A DNA stretch of 64,000 bases. Source: an uncultured Kangiella sp. Lineage in GTDB: Bacteria > Pseudomonadota > Gammaproteobacteria > Enterobacterales > Kangiellaceae. The stretch spans positions 124,001 to 188,000 of the forward strand of contig CANNCW010000002.1 in the NCBI GenBank assembly GCA_947503345.1, given 5' to 3'. How positions within the stretch are numbered: the first letter of the stretch is position 1; the number at the start of each line of letters is the position of its first letter. The position numbers and the translations under genes are program-made. This document shows, in pieces, positions 52,484 through 61,043 of this stretch. A model generated the notes under the pieces. The model saw only the letters and a program-made list of their open reading frames with translations. It was not told the origin of the DNA and made no database searches.

Positions 52484-55126
52484 TTATTTTAAAGCTTTAC
52501 TGGCAATCTCGTAAACATCTTTAGAAAGCTCTGGCTGAGATAATATCACTTCTAACTGTTCTTTCATCAATAATTGGCGTTTATCATCGAATTTTTTCCA
52601 ACGATTAAATGCGCCGGTTAATCTTGCTGCAATTTGCGGGTTAATAGAATAAAGCTCTTTAATTTGCTCCGTTAAATATTGATACCCTTTTCCGTCTTTT
52701 CTATGGAATTGGTGCATATTAGCACCAGCAAAACTGCCAATTAGTGCCCTGACTTTATTGGGATTTGTCATGGCAAAAGCAGCATGAGTTTTTAATCGAT
52801 TAACCGTTTCAAGGGTTTCATCACTTGGATCGCTAGCCAATACAGCTAACCATTTATCAAGTACTAACTCCTCACCTTTCCACTCCTGATAAAAATTTTC
52901 AGCCAATTTCGACTTGTTAGCATATTCTGAATGCATCAATAATTTAAAAGCACCTATCGTATCAGTCATATTATCAGCATTTTGATACTGCTCTAGAGCT
53001 AGGGCATAATAATGGTCTTGATCATTTAACAGTAAATAAGCTAAACAGCGTTGTGCCAATGCCCGTTTACCAATGGCATCTGAACCTTGCTCAAACTTAC
53101 CTTGTGAACGGTTTGCCAAGTAATGTTTTTGCCAAAACAATTCTAATTGCTGTGCAATTTGCAACGACAGATACTCGTGAGCTTTCAACAAATGATCAAG
53201 ATCAATAGAATCCTGTGATTCTATTAAGGTTTTAATGTCTGGCAAAGCTAAAGCTAGGGCTTTAAACTTCCCATTCAGCTTTTGATTTTCAAGAACTTGC
53301 TGCATGGTTTTAATAAGGCTATTTGGAACCATTAGTTTTTTTGACGCTATCGAATCGCTATAAAGCTGCCAGATAACATTACTGTATAAACGCTGCCCCG
53401 CCTCCCATTGGTTAAAGGGGTCATTGTCATTGCCTAACAAGAAACTTAAGTCCACGTCGCTATAATCATAGTCCAATTTAACTGGCGCAGAGAAATTACG
53501 TAGTAAAGATAACACAGGCCTTTTTTCAACATTCTCAAACACAAAACTTTGCTGATCCTGAGTAAAGTGCAAAATATCGCCTTGTAATCTACTTGAATGA
53601 TCACTGAGCTCTAATGGCATATCATTACCAGCTTTATCCAACAAACCAATTCGTAATGGAATATGGAAAGCTTCTTTTATATCTTGACCAGGGGTTGCAG
53701 GGGTTTGCTGTTCAAGTTCTAAGCGAAACTCTTTGCTATCAGCGTTATAAGTACTAGATACGCTCACCTGGGGAGTCCCCGCCTGCGAATACCAACGTCT
53801 AAACTGCTTCAACGGATAGTCATTAGCATCTTCCATAGCACAAACAAAGTCTTCGCAAGTCACCGCTTGACCATCGTGACGTTTAAAATACAAATCCATA
53901 CCTTTGCGGAAGCCATCACCACCTAGCAAAGTATGGTACATTCGAATGATTTCAGCACCTTTGTTATAAACCGTCACTGTATAGAAATTATTCATTTCTA
54001 TATAAGAGTCTGGACGAATAGGATGAGCCATAGGGCCAGCATCTTCAGCAAATTGGTGCGAGCGTATAACTTTTACGTCTTCAATTCGCTTTACCGCAGA
54101 GTCAGTTTGATCTGCTGTAAATTGCTGATCACGGAATACCGTTAATCCCTCTTTTAAACTTAACTGGAACCAATCTTGGCAGGTTACTCGATTTCCTGTC
54201 CAATTATGGAAATACTCATGTGCAATCACAGCTTCAACATCTTCAAAATCTTGATCCGTTGCGGTTTCTTGTGAGGCTAGTACATATTTGGTATTAAAAA
54301 CATTCAATCCCTTATTTTCCATAGCACCCATATTAAAGTCACCAACCGCAACTATCATATAAATATCTAAATCGTACTCCAGCCCGAAGACATCCTCATC
54401 CCATTGCATAGACTTCTTTAGTGACTCCATAGCATGCGGGCATTGAGCTAACTTGCCCTTATCTACAAAGATTTGTAGCGAAACTTTACGGCCAGACTGA
54501 GTGGTAAAACAGTCTTCCAGCAAATCATAATCACCGGCACATAAGGCAAATAAATAACTTGGTTTCTTAAACGGATCTTGCCAAACGGCAAAATGCCGAT
54601 TGTTTCCTAACTGACCGCCATCGACTTTATTACCATTGGATAATAAAGTTGGAAATAAAGTTTTATCCGCTTCTATACGTACTTGATAAGTAGCCATTAC
54701 ATCAGGCCTATCAAGAAAGTAAGTGATTTTTCGGAAACCTTCAGCTTCACATTGAGTGCAGTATTTACCACTAGACTGATACAAACCTTCCAATGAAGTA
54801 TTCTTTTCCGGATATATCTTAACTTGAGTAAATAATTCAAACTTATCAGCACAGTCGAAAATAGTCAGACTATCCTTCTCCACAGCATAAGCTTGTTCGG
54901 ATAAAAGCAGTCCATCGACTTGGATGGTCAGTAACTCTAAATCTACGCCGTCAAGTGTTAAATCCTTATTTCCAGAATTCGATGCAGGATTGCGAACTAT
55001 ATTTAAAGAGGAACTCACTAAAGCGTAACCATCAAATAACTCAAACTTCAAAGCCACCTGTTCAATCAAGAAATTTGAAACTTGATAGTCCCTACGATAT
55101 TTAATCGTTGATTTAGTTGAAATCAC
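52484..55126 (-). CDS. pepN: Aminopeptidase N (M1 family)
   Basis: PepN is the main cytosolic broad-specificity aminopeptidase. The start is GTG at 55126, confirmed by alignment of the opening TIKYRRDYQVSNF with the family. The 880-residue protein has the exopeptidase loop GAMENKGLN, zinc site HEYFHNWTGNR with Glu in LKEGLTVFRD, and the ARM-like C-terminal domain. Full length. It starts 2 nt after the upstream methyltransferase gene. Confidence 0.97.
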   Translation of the reverse strand: MISTKSTIKYRRDYQVSNFLIEQVALKFELFDGYALVSSSLNIVRNPASNSGNKDLTLDGVDLELLTIQVDGLLLSEQAYAVEKDSLTIFDCADKFELFTQVKIYPEKNTSLEGLYQSSGKYCTQCEAEGFRKITYFLDRPDVMATYQVRIEADKTLFPTLLSNGNKVDGGQLGNNRHFAVWQDPFKKPSYLFALCAGDYDLLEDCFTTQSGRKVSLQIFVDKGKLAQCPHAMESLKKSMQWDEDVFGLEYDLDIYMIVAVGDFNMGAMENKGLNVFNTKYVLASQETATDQDFEDVEAVIAHEYFHNWTGNRVTCQDWFQLSLKEGLTVFRDQQFTADQTDSAVKRIEDVKVIRSHQFAEDAGPMAHPIRPDSYIEMNNFYTVTVYNKGAEIIRMYHTLLGGDGFRKGMDLYFKRHDGQAVTCEDFVCAMEDANDYPLKQFRRWYSQAGTPQVSVSSTYNADSKEFRLELEQQTPATPGQDIKEAFHIPLRIGLLDKAGNDMPLELSDHSSRLQGDILHFTQDQQSFVFENVEKRPVLSLLRNFSAPVKLDYDYSDVDLSFLLGNDNDPFNQWEAGQRLYSNVIWQLYSDSIASKKLMVPNSLIKTMQQVLENQKLNGKFKALALALPDIKTLIESQDSIDLDHLLKAHEYLSLQIAQQLELFWQKHYLANRSQGKFEQGSDAIGKRALAQRCLAYLLLNDQDHYYALALEQYQNADNMTDTIGAFKLLMHSEYANKSKLAENFYQEWKGEELVLDKWLAVLASDPSDETLETVNRLKTHAAFAMTNPNKVRALIGSFAGANMHQFHRKDGKGYQYLTEQIKELYSINPQIAARLTGAFNRWKKFDDKRQLLMKEQLEVILSQPELSKDVYEIASKALK

Positions 55127-55128
55127 AG

Positions 55129-56445
55129 TTAAATCTCTAAAACGCGTATTGCAACTTCTCGTCCTAGGAAGGCATAACCTATAATTTCAAATTTAACGCT
55201 ATGTTCTTTTGCAAACTCATTAAAAGCTTTAAACTCATGCTTTTTGTAGTCTTTAAAGCCCACAAAATCATCAAAAATTAAAATAGTACCTTGAATAATA
55301 TAAGGCTTAATATTGCTTAATACTTCTCTTGTTGAGTCATATAAATCACAATCAATATGTACCACTGCTGCAGTACCTTGATATGTTTCAAAAAAATCAG
55401 GAAGTGAATCTTTATACCAGCCCTTAATATATTCCACATTATCAAGTTTGACTGAAGGTAACTTGCCTTTGGTACTCGCATCTCCAGGGCCTGCATTGTC
55501 TGTCCATTGCGCAGGCAAGCCTTCAAAACTGTCAAAACCATATATTTTTCTATCTGGGAAAAGAGAAGCTAGTATTGCTACACTTCTACCTTGAAAAACA
55601 CCAAACTCTAATATATCACCTTCAATAGCAGTTTCTTTCGAACGAATTAAAACATCAGTGCTGAAAGTATTAAATACACTATTAGTATTTTTAACCTGTT
55701 TAAATAATTCTTTAAAAGACTCAACTTTAGCGCCATACATATCGTCCTGAAGCAATGGATGAAAAAACTCTTCCGCCTCCAGTAGTGAGCCATTAACAGT
55801 ATGAACGAATCCTGCAAAAAGATTCATGTCAAACGAGTTGCCTTCTGCCAATAGTGGCAGTCTTTCCTCGACTTGTGTGTATAAGCCTCTATCCCATAAG
55901 AACATTAGATAATACAAATACAGCTCTTTATTTTCAGGCTCAGCCTCTAATCCTAATTTACAATACTTTTGAGCCTCAAACTTATCACCGAAACTTAAAT
56001 ATGCTTTTATTAAAGGTAATACGAACTCTGAAGTATGAGAGGCTAGATTACTTGCTTCATTGAATGCTGTAATAGCATTTGGATAGTGCCCTAACTTCCA
56101 TAATGAACGAGCTACACTTAGCAAAATCTCAGGAGATTTGTCGCCATCAGGTATTGATGTAAGCAAATTAACAGCCATCTCGTGCTCATCAATTAAATAA
56201 AATAAATGTGCAAGATCCTGCTTCAACTTAAGATCATTACCTATATGAGTAACGGCTTTCATTAAATAATCTTTCGCAATAACTTTTTGATTAAATTTTA
56301 TGCTAAGCAAAGCCAACATATACCAAGCGTGAGGGAATTCAGGGACAGCTTGCGTAATTGCACGACAAATATCCGTTACTTTTACATCTTCACCCTGCTG
56401 GTAAGCTTCTAAAGCAGATTCCCAGCGTTCTTTCAAATTGTCCAT
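55129..56445 (-). CDS. TPR domain fused to TylF-like O-methyltransferase
   Basis: The 438-residue protein combines an N-terminal TPR superhelix (about 1-230, helical pairs such as ALEAYQQGEDVKVTDICRAI and HAWYMLALLSIKFNQKVIAK) with a C-terminal SAM-dependent methyltransferase of the TylF/macrocin type: ILEFGVFQGRSVAILASLFP, IYGFDSFEGLPAQWTD, VHIDCDLYDSTREVL (metal/catalytic Asp pair) and GTILIFDDFVGF. TylF enzymes methylate sugars; here the acceptor is unknown. The gene is 2 nt upstream of pepN. Other TPR-sugar enzymes act on glycans or glycoproteins. Confidence 0.8.
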   Translation of the reverse strand: MDNLKERWESALEAYQQGEDVKVTDICRAITQAVPEFPHAWYMLALLSIKFNQKVIAKDYLMKAVTHIGNDLKLKQDLAHLFYLIDEHEMAVNLLTSIPDGDKSPEILLSVARSLWKLGHYPNAITAFNEASNLASHTSEFVLPLIKAYLSFGDKFEAQKYCKLGLEAEPENKELYLYYLMFLWDRGLYTQVEERLPLLAEGNSFDMNLFAGFVHTVNGSLLEAEEFFHPLLQDDMYGAKVESFKELFKQVKNTNSVFNTFSTDVLIRSKETAIEGDILEFGVFQGRSVAILASLFPDRKIYGFDSFEGLPAQWTDNAGPGDASTKGKLPSVKLDNVEYIKGWYKDSLPDFFETYQGTAAVVHIDCDLYDSTREVLSNIKPYIIQGTILIFDDFVGFKDYKKHEFKAFNEFAKEHSVKFEIIGYAFLGREVAIRVLEI

Positions 56446-56633
56446 GAGGAGCTCTTTTATCGTTTAAATTAGCGCAATGTTAATGGCTTAACATGTAAGT
56501 AGCAAGGGGCTATAGGAGATTTGCCAAGGAATCTTAAAAAAACTATGATTGAATTGAACCAGTACATTACATTTAGTATTTATGCCCTTATTTTAATAAT
56601 CACAGGGGTATTACAATAAAGAGCAAATTAAAA

Positions 56634-56810
56634 ATGCGAAAAAACGGCCACATCAGTGAAATCACACAACTATTCAAAGAGTTAGATGAAAAAATTAAGC
56701 CTAACTCAGGCTCTCGCAAAGCAGAAAAGCAGAAATACGCGGATATTAATGAAAAGCGTGACAACCCTGAATATAATGAAAAGAAATCTAAACTTTGGGA
56801 AGGATTCTAG
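56634..56810 (+). CDS. Small charged protein, unknown
   Basis: This 58-residue reading frame (MRKNGHISEITQLFKELDEK ... WEGF) is rich in Lys, Glu, Asp and Asn and has no hydrophobic segment. It stops 3 nt before the ATG of the C15-like gene, with a weak AAAGAG site upstream, so it looks like the first gene of a two-gene operon. No family recognised. Chance is possible but the base composition by codon position and the tight spacing favour a real gene. Confidence 0.5.
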   Translation: MRKNGHISEITQLFKELDEKIKPNSGSRKAEKQKYADINEKRDNPEYNEKKSKLWEGF

Positions 56811-56813
56811 CTT

Positions 56814-57944
56814 ATGCTCAAGTATTTATTCTTAACTGTATCTCTAACAGTTCAACCACTGGTTTCAGCGGAATTAACGGTTGAGGAAAAAAGAATTCCT
56901 AAAGCTGATAAAAAAATCCGAGATTCTGCAACAAGGTTTGACAATTCAATCCCTTATTTAAATCGTGATTCTGACATAACGAGTCAACGTAAAGCTGAAG
57001 TATTGTATAAATACTCACACGAACTTTGGGAAATTGCTAGAGATGAGGTTCAATCAAAAAACTCTAGTTATGATGATCGGAGTTTGTATTGGGCAAGATT
57101 AAAACTATCTAAGCTTTTGAAATCTTTTGATTACGAAGAAGACGAAAACTCGAGTATTTTATGGCAAATTGAAAGAGCTTCTCGCGGTCAACTCGACATC
57201 AATTTCTCAGACAAGGCGACTAAGAAAATCTTAATCACAGGCTTCGATCCTTTCTTCTTAGATAGAAATATTGGGCAAAGCAACCCTTCTGGTTTAGCCG
57301 CACTAATGCTTGACGGTAAAACTTTTGAAGTTGGCGGTGAAGTAATTCAGATTGAAAGTGCGATTTTCCCAGTAAGGTTCGAAGATTTCGATCGAGGTGT
57401 AGTTGAACATTTTCTAAAACCTTATTTCCGCAACAACTCAGTAGACATGATTGTAACCATCAGTATGGGACGTGAAGACTTTGACTTAGAACGTTACCCC
57501 GCACTTAGACGTTCAGCAAAAGCCCCAGGGAATCTTAATGTATTTACTGGAGCTGATAAAACTAATCCACTAATTCCACTCTTAGGTTCAAAATCATTAA
57601 CAGGCCCAGAATTTGTAGAGTTTAGCTTACCAGCTGATGCCATGATGACAGTGCAAAAGCCCTACAAGGTAAACGACCGAAGAATCGTAACCACTACTGA
57701 AAAACAATTCGAACCGCAGTCACTGGCTGAATTAGAAGGTAAAACATCGGTAGAAGGATCTGGTGGCGGTTACTTGTCTAATGAAATTTCATATCGCAGC
57801 ATTAATCTGCGAAACAAATATAAATCTAATACCGCAGTTGGCCATTTACACACTCCAAGAATCAGTGGTTACGAGCCTGAAGTTGAAAAGGCAATTATTC
57901 AGCAAATCGAAAAGATTCTTGTGGTTGGAGCTTTAAGTTTATAG
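56814..57944 (+). CDS. Secreted pyroglutamyl-peptidase-like (C15) protein with Cys replaced by Ser
   Basis: The 376-residue product has a signal peptide (about 1-19), a ~110-residue N-terminal helical domain, and a C15-like domain from about 138: ILITGFDPFFLDRNIGQSNP (family GFxPF), PVRFEDF, Glu226 in FDLERYPAL, and His346 in VGHLHTPRI. The catalytic Cys, in an AGxYxCN context in the family, aligns with Ser322 in GSGGGYLSNEISY. Family members remove N-terminal pyroglutamate. With Ser the enzyme may be inactive, or be a serine-type variant. The gene is preceded by the small ORF at 56634 with 3 nt between. Confidence 0.7.
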   Translation: MLKYLFLTVSLTVQPLVSAELTVEEKRIPKADKKIRDSATRFDNSIPYLNRDSDITSQRKAEVLYKYSHELWEIARDEVQSKNSSYDDRSLYWARLKLSKLLKSFDYEEDENSSILWQIERASRGQLDINFSDKATKKILITGFDPFFLDRNIGQSNPSGLAALMLDGKTFEVGGEVIQIESAIFPVRFEDFDRGVVEHFLKPYFRNNSVDMIVTISMGREDFDLERYPALRRSAKAPGNLNVFTGADKTNPLIPLLGSKSLTGPEFVEFSLPADAMMTVQKPYKVNDRRIVTTTEKQFEPQSLAELEGKTSVEGSGGGYLSNEISYRSINLRNKYKSNTAVGHLHTPRISGYEPEVEKAIIQQIEKILVVGALSL

Positions 57945-57947
57945 AAG

Positions 57948-58436
57948 TTATTTCTCTAAAAACTCTTTAGGAACTTTTACCGCAATTAATTTCGCTTCAT
58001 TACAAATTTCACCTTTGGATTCTAAAGTGCATTCAAGGGTGATTTTTTTTACTTTAGCTTGAATAATTTTTGCTCTTAATATCACTGGCCCATCGATAGG
58101 CACTGGACGACTGAAACGTACTTCAAGAGTTCCTGTTGCAAACCATAAGAGGTCACCATTTTCGGTATCGCCAATAGCTCGCCCATCCATTTCATAAGCT
58201 TTAGCAAAAGCAGTACACACACAATGGCAATCAATAATAGTAGAAATAATCCCACCATTTAAAACGTGTTGCGGACCAGCGTTGTGATGCGCTTGTGGCA
58301 TAAAGTCGCAAATCGACTCAATACCCTCTTCGCCTTCTACCCAATAGCTTTTAATCCCCAAGCCATTGTCGTTTAAGGTTCCACAACCAAAGCAATGATT
58401 ATTTGGCATTTGTTCTTGGAAAGATAGATTATTCAT
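57948..58436 (-). CDS. PaaI-family hotdog thioesterase
   Basis: The 162-residue hotdog-fold protein has the family opening NHCFGCGTLNDNGLGIKSYW, the hotdog helix VLNGGIISTIIDCHCVCTAF (catalytic Asp-type residue), and strands around TLEVRFSRPVPIDGPVIL. These hydrolyse acyl-CoAs or aryl-CoAs; the substrate is unknown. It is convergent with the C15-like gene with a 3-nt gap and no terminator between them. Confidence 0.85.
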   Translation of the reverse strand: MNNLSFQEQMPNNHCFGCGTLNDNGLGIKSYWVEGEEGIESICDFMPQAHHNAGPQHVLNGGIISTIIDCHCVCTAFAKAYEMDGRAIGDTENGDLLWFATGTLEVRFSRPVPIDGPVILRAKIIQAKVKKITLECTLESKGEICNEAKLIAVKVPKEFLEK

Positions 58437-58524
58437 TCTAACTAGTCTTGTGATTTGCTTAATGATTAGATTGCTCTATTATTGACATAAAACTATCGCC
58501 GTTCAATCTAATTGTTGTAATCCT

Positions 58525-59109
58525 ATGAATTATTTAGCTCATATTTATCTATCGCCAAGTAACATCGATTACCAATTAGGCAACCTTCTGGCTGATCCGC
58601 TAAAGGGCAAAGCTTGGGATAATTGCCCGCCAGAATTTATTCAGGGCATGAAAATGCACAAAGCCATTGATAAGTTCACCGATAAACATCCTATGGTTAA
58701 ACAAAGCAAATCTCGTCTTGGTAAAAGAGGCTATTTAAGAGGCGTGGTGATTGATGTGGTTTATGACTATATGCTTTCTAATAATTGGGACAGTTACCAT
58801 CAATTGCCATTGAGCCAGTTTATCGAAAACTTTCATAACAAAGCTCATTTGCAAATTCAAACTTATCCCAACAAACCCAGACAATTCACCTCAAAAGTCA
58901 TACAGCATAAAGCCTTGCTTGCCTATGGCTCTCTTGAAGGCTTATTACTGACCTTCCAACGCATCGATAAAAGACTTTCAGATAGAATTAAAGCCAAAGA
59001 ATCGATGCAGGATTATATCAACATTGTTTTGGAGCAGCTTGAAAGTATTGAAAAAGATTTTAATACCTTTTTCCCAGAGCTAATAAATTTTTCAGAACAA
59101 AATCGATAG
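58525..59109 (+). CDS. acpH: Acyl carrier protein phosphodiesterase
   Basis: AcpH removes 4'-phosphopantetheine from ACP. The 194-residue protein is of DUF479/AcpH type: MNYLAHIYLSPSNIDYQLGN, LLADPLKGK, KMHKAIDKFTDKHPMVKQSK and VVIDVVYDYMLSNNW with the conserved Asp pair. Full length, monocistronic, divergent from the thioesterase gene. Confidence 0.9.
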   Translation: MNYLAHIYLSPSNIDYQLGNLLADPLKGKAWDNCPPEFIQGMKMHKAIDKFTDKHPMVKQSKSRLGKRGYLRGVVIDVVYDYMLSNNWDSYHQLPLSQFIENFHNKAHLQIQTYPNKPRQFTSKVIQHKALLAYGSLEGLLLTFQRIDKRLSDRIKAKESMQDYINIVLEQLESIEKDFNTFFPELINFSEQNR

Positions 59110-59437
59110 ATTGAAAGCCCCTGAGCATTCGTGTAAATCTATCCTAAGCCAAGAGCTAAATGTTAAAAGTAACTCTGCCCCTACTTATTTACTTATTCTT
59201 ATTTATTCCATTCATAATAATGCATACAATCATTTTTCTTATAAGATCGTTTTACCATGAAGATATTTATCAAAATCGATGACCGCTTAGTTCGAATTTC
59301 GGATGCTCATAATAAAGGTGCATGTTAACCATGAGCTAAGCTTCTATTTTGATAACGAGCAAAACTCAACTGCAAGGTATTATGACGTGCAGTTTTATAA
59401 GACTCGTACAATACTGAATATTGCAATAACAGAGTTT
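59110..59437. other. Low-coding gap between acpH and the CPBP gene
   Basis: No long gene lies here. Two short frames appear: a 23-codon one from ATG 59257 (MKIFIKIDDRLVRISDAHNK...) and one from ATG 59303 to 59443 in another frame (see separate entry). Together they could be a frameshifted remnant. No terminator-type hairpin with a T-run was found. Confidence 0.4.
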
Positions 59438-59443
59438 TTATAA
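59303..59443 (+). CDS. Possible 46-residue protein or frameshifted gene remnant
   Basis: The frame reads MLIIKVHVNHELSFYFDNEQ and ends with TRTILNIAITEFL; the stop overlaps the end of the convergent CPBP gene by a few bases. It has a protein-like mix of residues but a weak ribosome site (TTCGGA). The upstream frame starting at 59257 could be its detached N-terminus after a frameshift. Not recognised. Confidence 0.25.
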   Translation: MLIIKVHVNHELSFYFDNEQNSTARYYDVQFYKTRTILNIAITEFL

Positions 59444-60367
59444 ATTTGTTTTGCTCTTTTTAGGATTAAGGAATAAATAAATTCCACCTATAAAAAACAT
59501 TAAATTACAGACCATACTCGACTCAGGCCCTTTAACTCCACCTGTCAACCACCGCTCGCCAACTGGTTGAAGCTCAATAAGCAACGCAGAGGTCCCTGTT
59601 TCAAATCCAGTAATAGGTAGGCCAAATCCCACTCCCACCAGCCAATTCCAAGAAGAGTGCCAAGCCATTGCCCCCCAAATATTATTAGCGCGAATGGCTA
59701 AAGCACAAGCAAATACTGCAAATAAAAAACTATTTAGAGTATCTTGCCAAATGTTATCTGGGCTGTAATGTAATAACGTAAACAATAAAGAGCTTACAAT
59801 AACTCCTACCAATAAATTAAACTTACGCGTTAAACTTGACAGTAGCCAGCCTCTAAATACAAACTCTTCAGCGCAAGACTGAATTAAAAAACCTAGTAAC
59901 AAAGCCAATATTATTAAAAGTTGCTCAGGAGAACTAAAAGCTGGCAACATGGCTTTCGGCTTATAGCCACCCAGTAGCCATATAAACACAACTAAGGCAA
60001 CTACCATAACTAGCCCTAGCAAATATCCTCTTCCGAAGCTCTTGCTAAACTTCGCTTTATATATCCCGACCGTTTCTAATGATCGCTTTTCTACTGACTT
60101 TATCCATAAAAACACAAATAACCACATTAAACTGAATGGTATAAACAAAAATGCTATAGCGCCCATCGAGCTTGTAGGTTCAGCGTTGGTATTGAGCAAT
60201 CCCAAATAAACTAAAGGGTTTGTACCAATAACTATAGCTCCAATGATAAATATCATAGTAAGTATCGGCGATATTACCCCCCAAGGTATCCATCCATTAG
60301 CTACATCTTTAGAGTAAATATCTTTTTTCTTCCAAGCTTTTCGCACTTTGTTCACTAAACTCACCAT
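59438..60367 (-). CDS. CPBP-family intramembrane protease (Rce1/Abi type)
   Basis: The 309-residue integral membrane protein has about eight predicted helices and the CPBP motifs: EEFVFRGWLLSSL (EExxxR) and SSLLFTLLHYSPDN (FxxxH). These glutamyl metalloproteases cut in the membrane or serve in bacteriocin self-immunity and signalling. A perfect 14-bp palindrome lies 9 bp upstream of its ATG, and the gene is divergent from a MarR-type regulator at 60459. No clear ribosome site precedes the ATG. Confidence 0.9.
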   Translation of the reverse strand: MVSLVNKVRKAWKKKDIYSKDVANGWIPWGVISPILTMIFIIGAIVIGTNPLVYLGLLNTNAEPTSSMGAIAFLFIPFSLMWLFVFLWIKSVEKRSLETVGIYKAKFSKSFGRGYLLGLVMVVALVVFIWLLGGYKPKAMLPAFSSPEQLLIILALLLGFLIQSCAEEFVFRGWLLSSLTRKFNLLVGVIVSSLLFTLLHYSPDNIWQDTLNSFLFAVFACALAIRANNIWGAMAWHSSWNWLVGVGFGLPITGFETGTSALLIELQPVGERWLTGGVKGPESSMVCNLMFFIGGIYLFLNPKKSKTNL

Positions 60368-60375
60368 TACGCAAC

Positions 60376-60389
60376 ATATTGCGCAATAT
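60376..60389. promoter_or_regulatory. Perfect palindrome ATATTGCGCAATAT between the CPBP and MarR genes
   Basis: The 14-bp perfect palindrome contains TTGCGCAA, reminiscent of MarR-type operator cores (TTGC...GCAA). It lies 9 bp upstream of the CPBP ATG and 70 bp upstream of the regulator's ATG. It is the probable site of the divergent MarR-type regulator. Confidence 0.55.
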
Positions 60390-60458
60390 ATTACATAAAC
60401 ATGTTGATTTAAGTCAAGAATTTATGAATAATAAATAAAAATATGAATTTCCAATGCT

Positions 60459-60950
60459 ATGAATAGTAACGCTTTCTTGGGTAAACGCGCCGAAGATTTG
60501 AAGAATATTATTGAGCAACAAACCCAACCGATTTTTGATCAATTAGGAATCATTGCGCCAATTAATTCCTGCTCAACGCTATTGGCCATTAAGGAGTTGG
60601 GGGCTGGTTCTTTAGTTGAAATAGCAAAAATGCTTGAGCAGTCTCATCAATTAGTTAAACAGAAAATTCCTAAGCTCGAAAAGTTAGGGTTAATATTTAA
60701 ACAACCCGACGACTCTGATAAACGCAAGACCAATTATCAGCTAACAAGCAAAGGTAAGAAGCAAGTAATTAAGATTAAAAGTTACATAAAAGATTCTGAG
60801 AAATTAATAAAATCTATCAATACAGAGCTTGGTATTAATATCGTAAACACAATAAATAGAACAATAAGGGCCTTACAAGAAATCCCATTAGAACAACGCT
60901 ATAGTGCAAAACCAGACAAGACAAGGCAAGGCAAGGCAAGGCAATTATGA
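60459..60950 (+). CDS. MarR-type winged-helix regulator, likely of the CPBP gene
   Basis: The 163-residue product has a MarR-like winged helix: ALLAIKELGAGSLVEIAKML-type helices (STLLAIKELGAGSLVEIAKM), recognition segment EQSHQLVKQKIPKLEKLGLI, and wing SDKRKTNYQLTSKGKKQ. The C-terminal residues come from a tandem CAAGG-like pentanucleotide repeat, encoding TRQGKARQGKARQL, which is unlike the rest of the protein. No strong ribosome site precedes the ATG. Divergent from the CPBP protease gene. Confidence 0.75.
   Translation: MNSNAFLGKRAEDLKNIIEQQTQPIFDQLGIIAPINSCSTLLAIKELGAGSLVEIAKMLEQSHQLVKQKIPKLEKLGLIFKQPDDSDKRKTNYQLTSKGKKQVIKIKSYIKDSEKLIKSINTELGINIVNTINRTIRALQEIPLEQRYSAKPDKTRQGKARQL
60916..60945 (+). 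repeat. Pentanucleotide tandem repeat at the 3' end of the MarR-type gene
   Basis: Six consecutive 5-nt units: ACAAG twice, GCAAG three times, then GCAAT. Each change of unit number shifts the reading frame and would alter the protein's C-terminus and stop, as in phase-variable simple repeats. Confidence 0.75.
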
Positions 60951-61043
60951 TTAAAGGCAATTGGCGACAATTTTACTATTATAGTTATTAAGTAAAGGTG
61001 TTAATCAATTCAATATAACTTAGATAAAGTAAAGGAAAATTAT

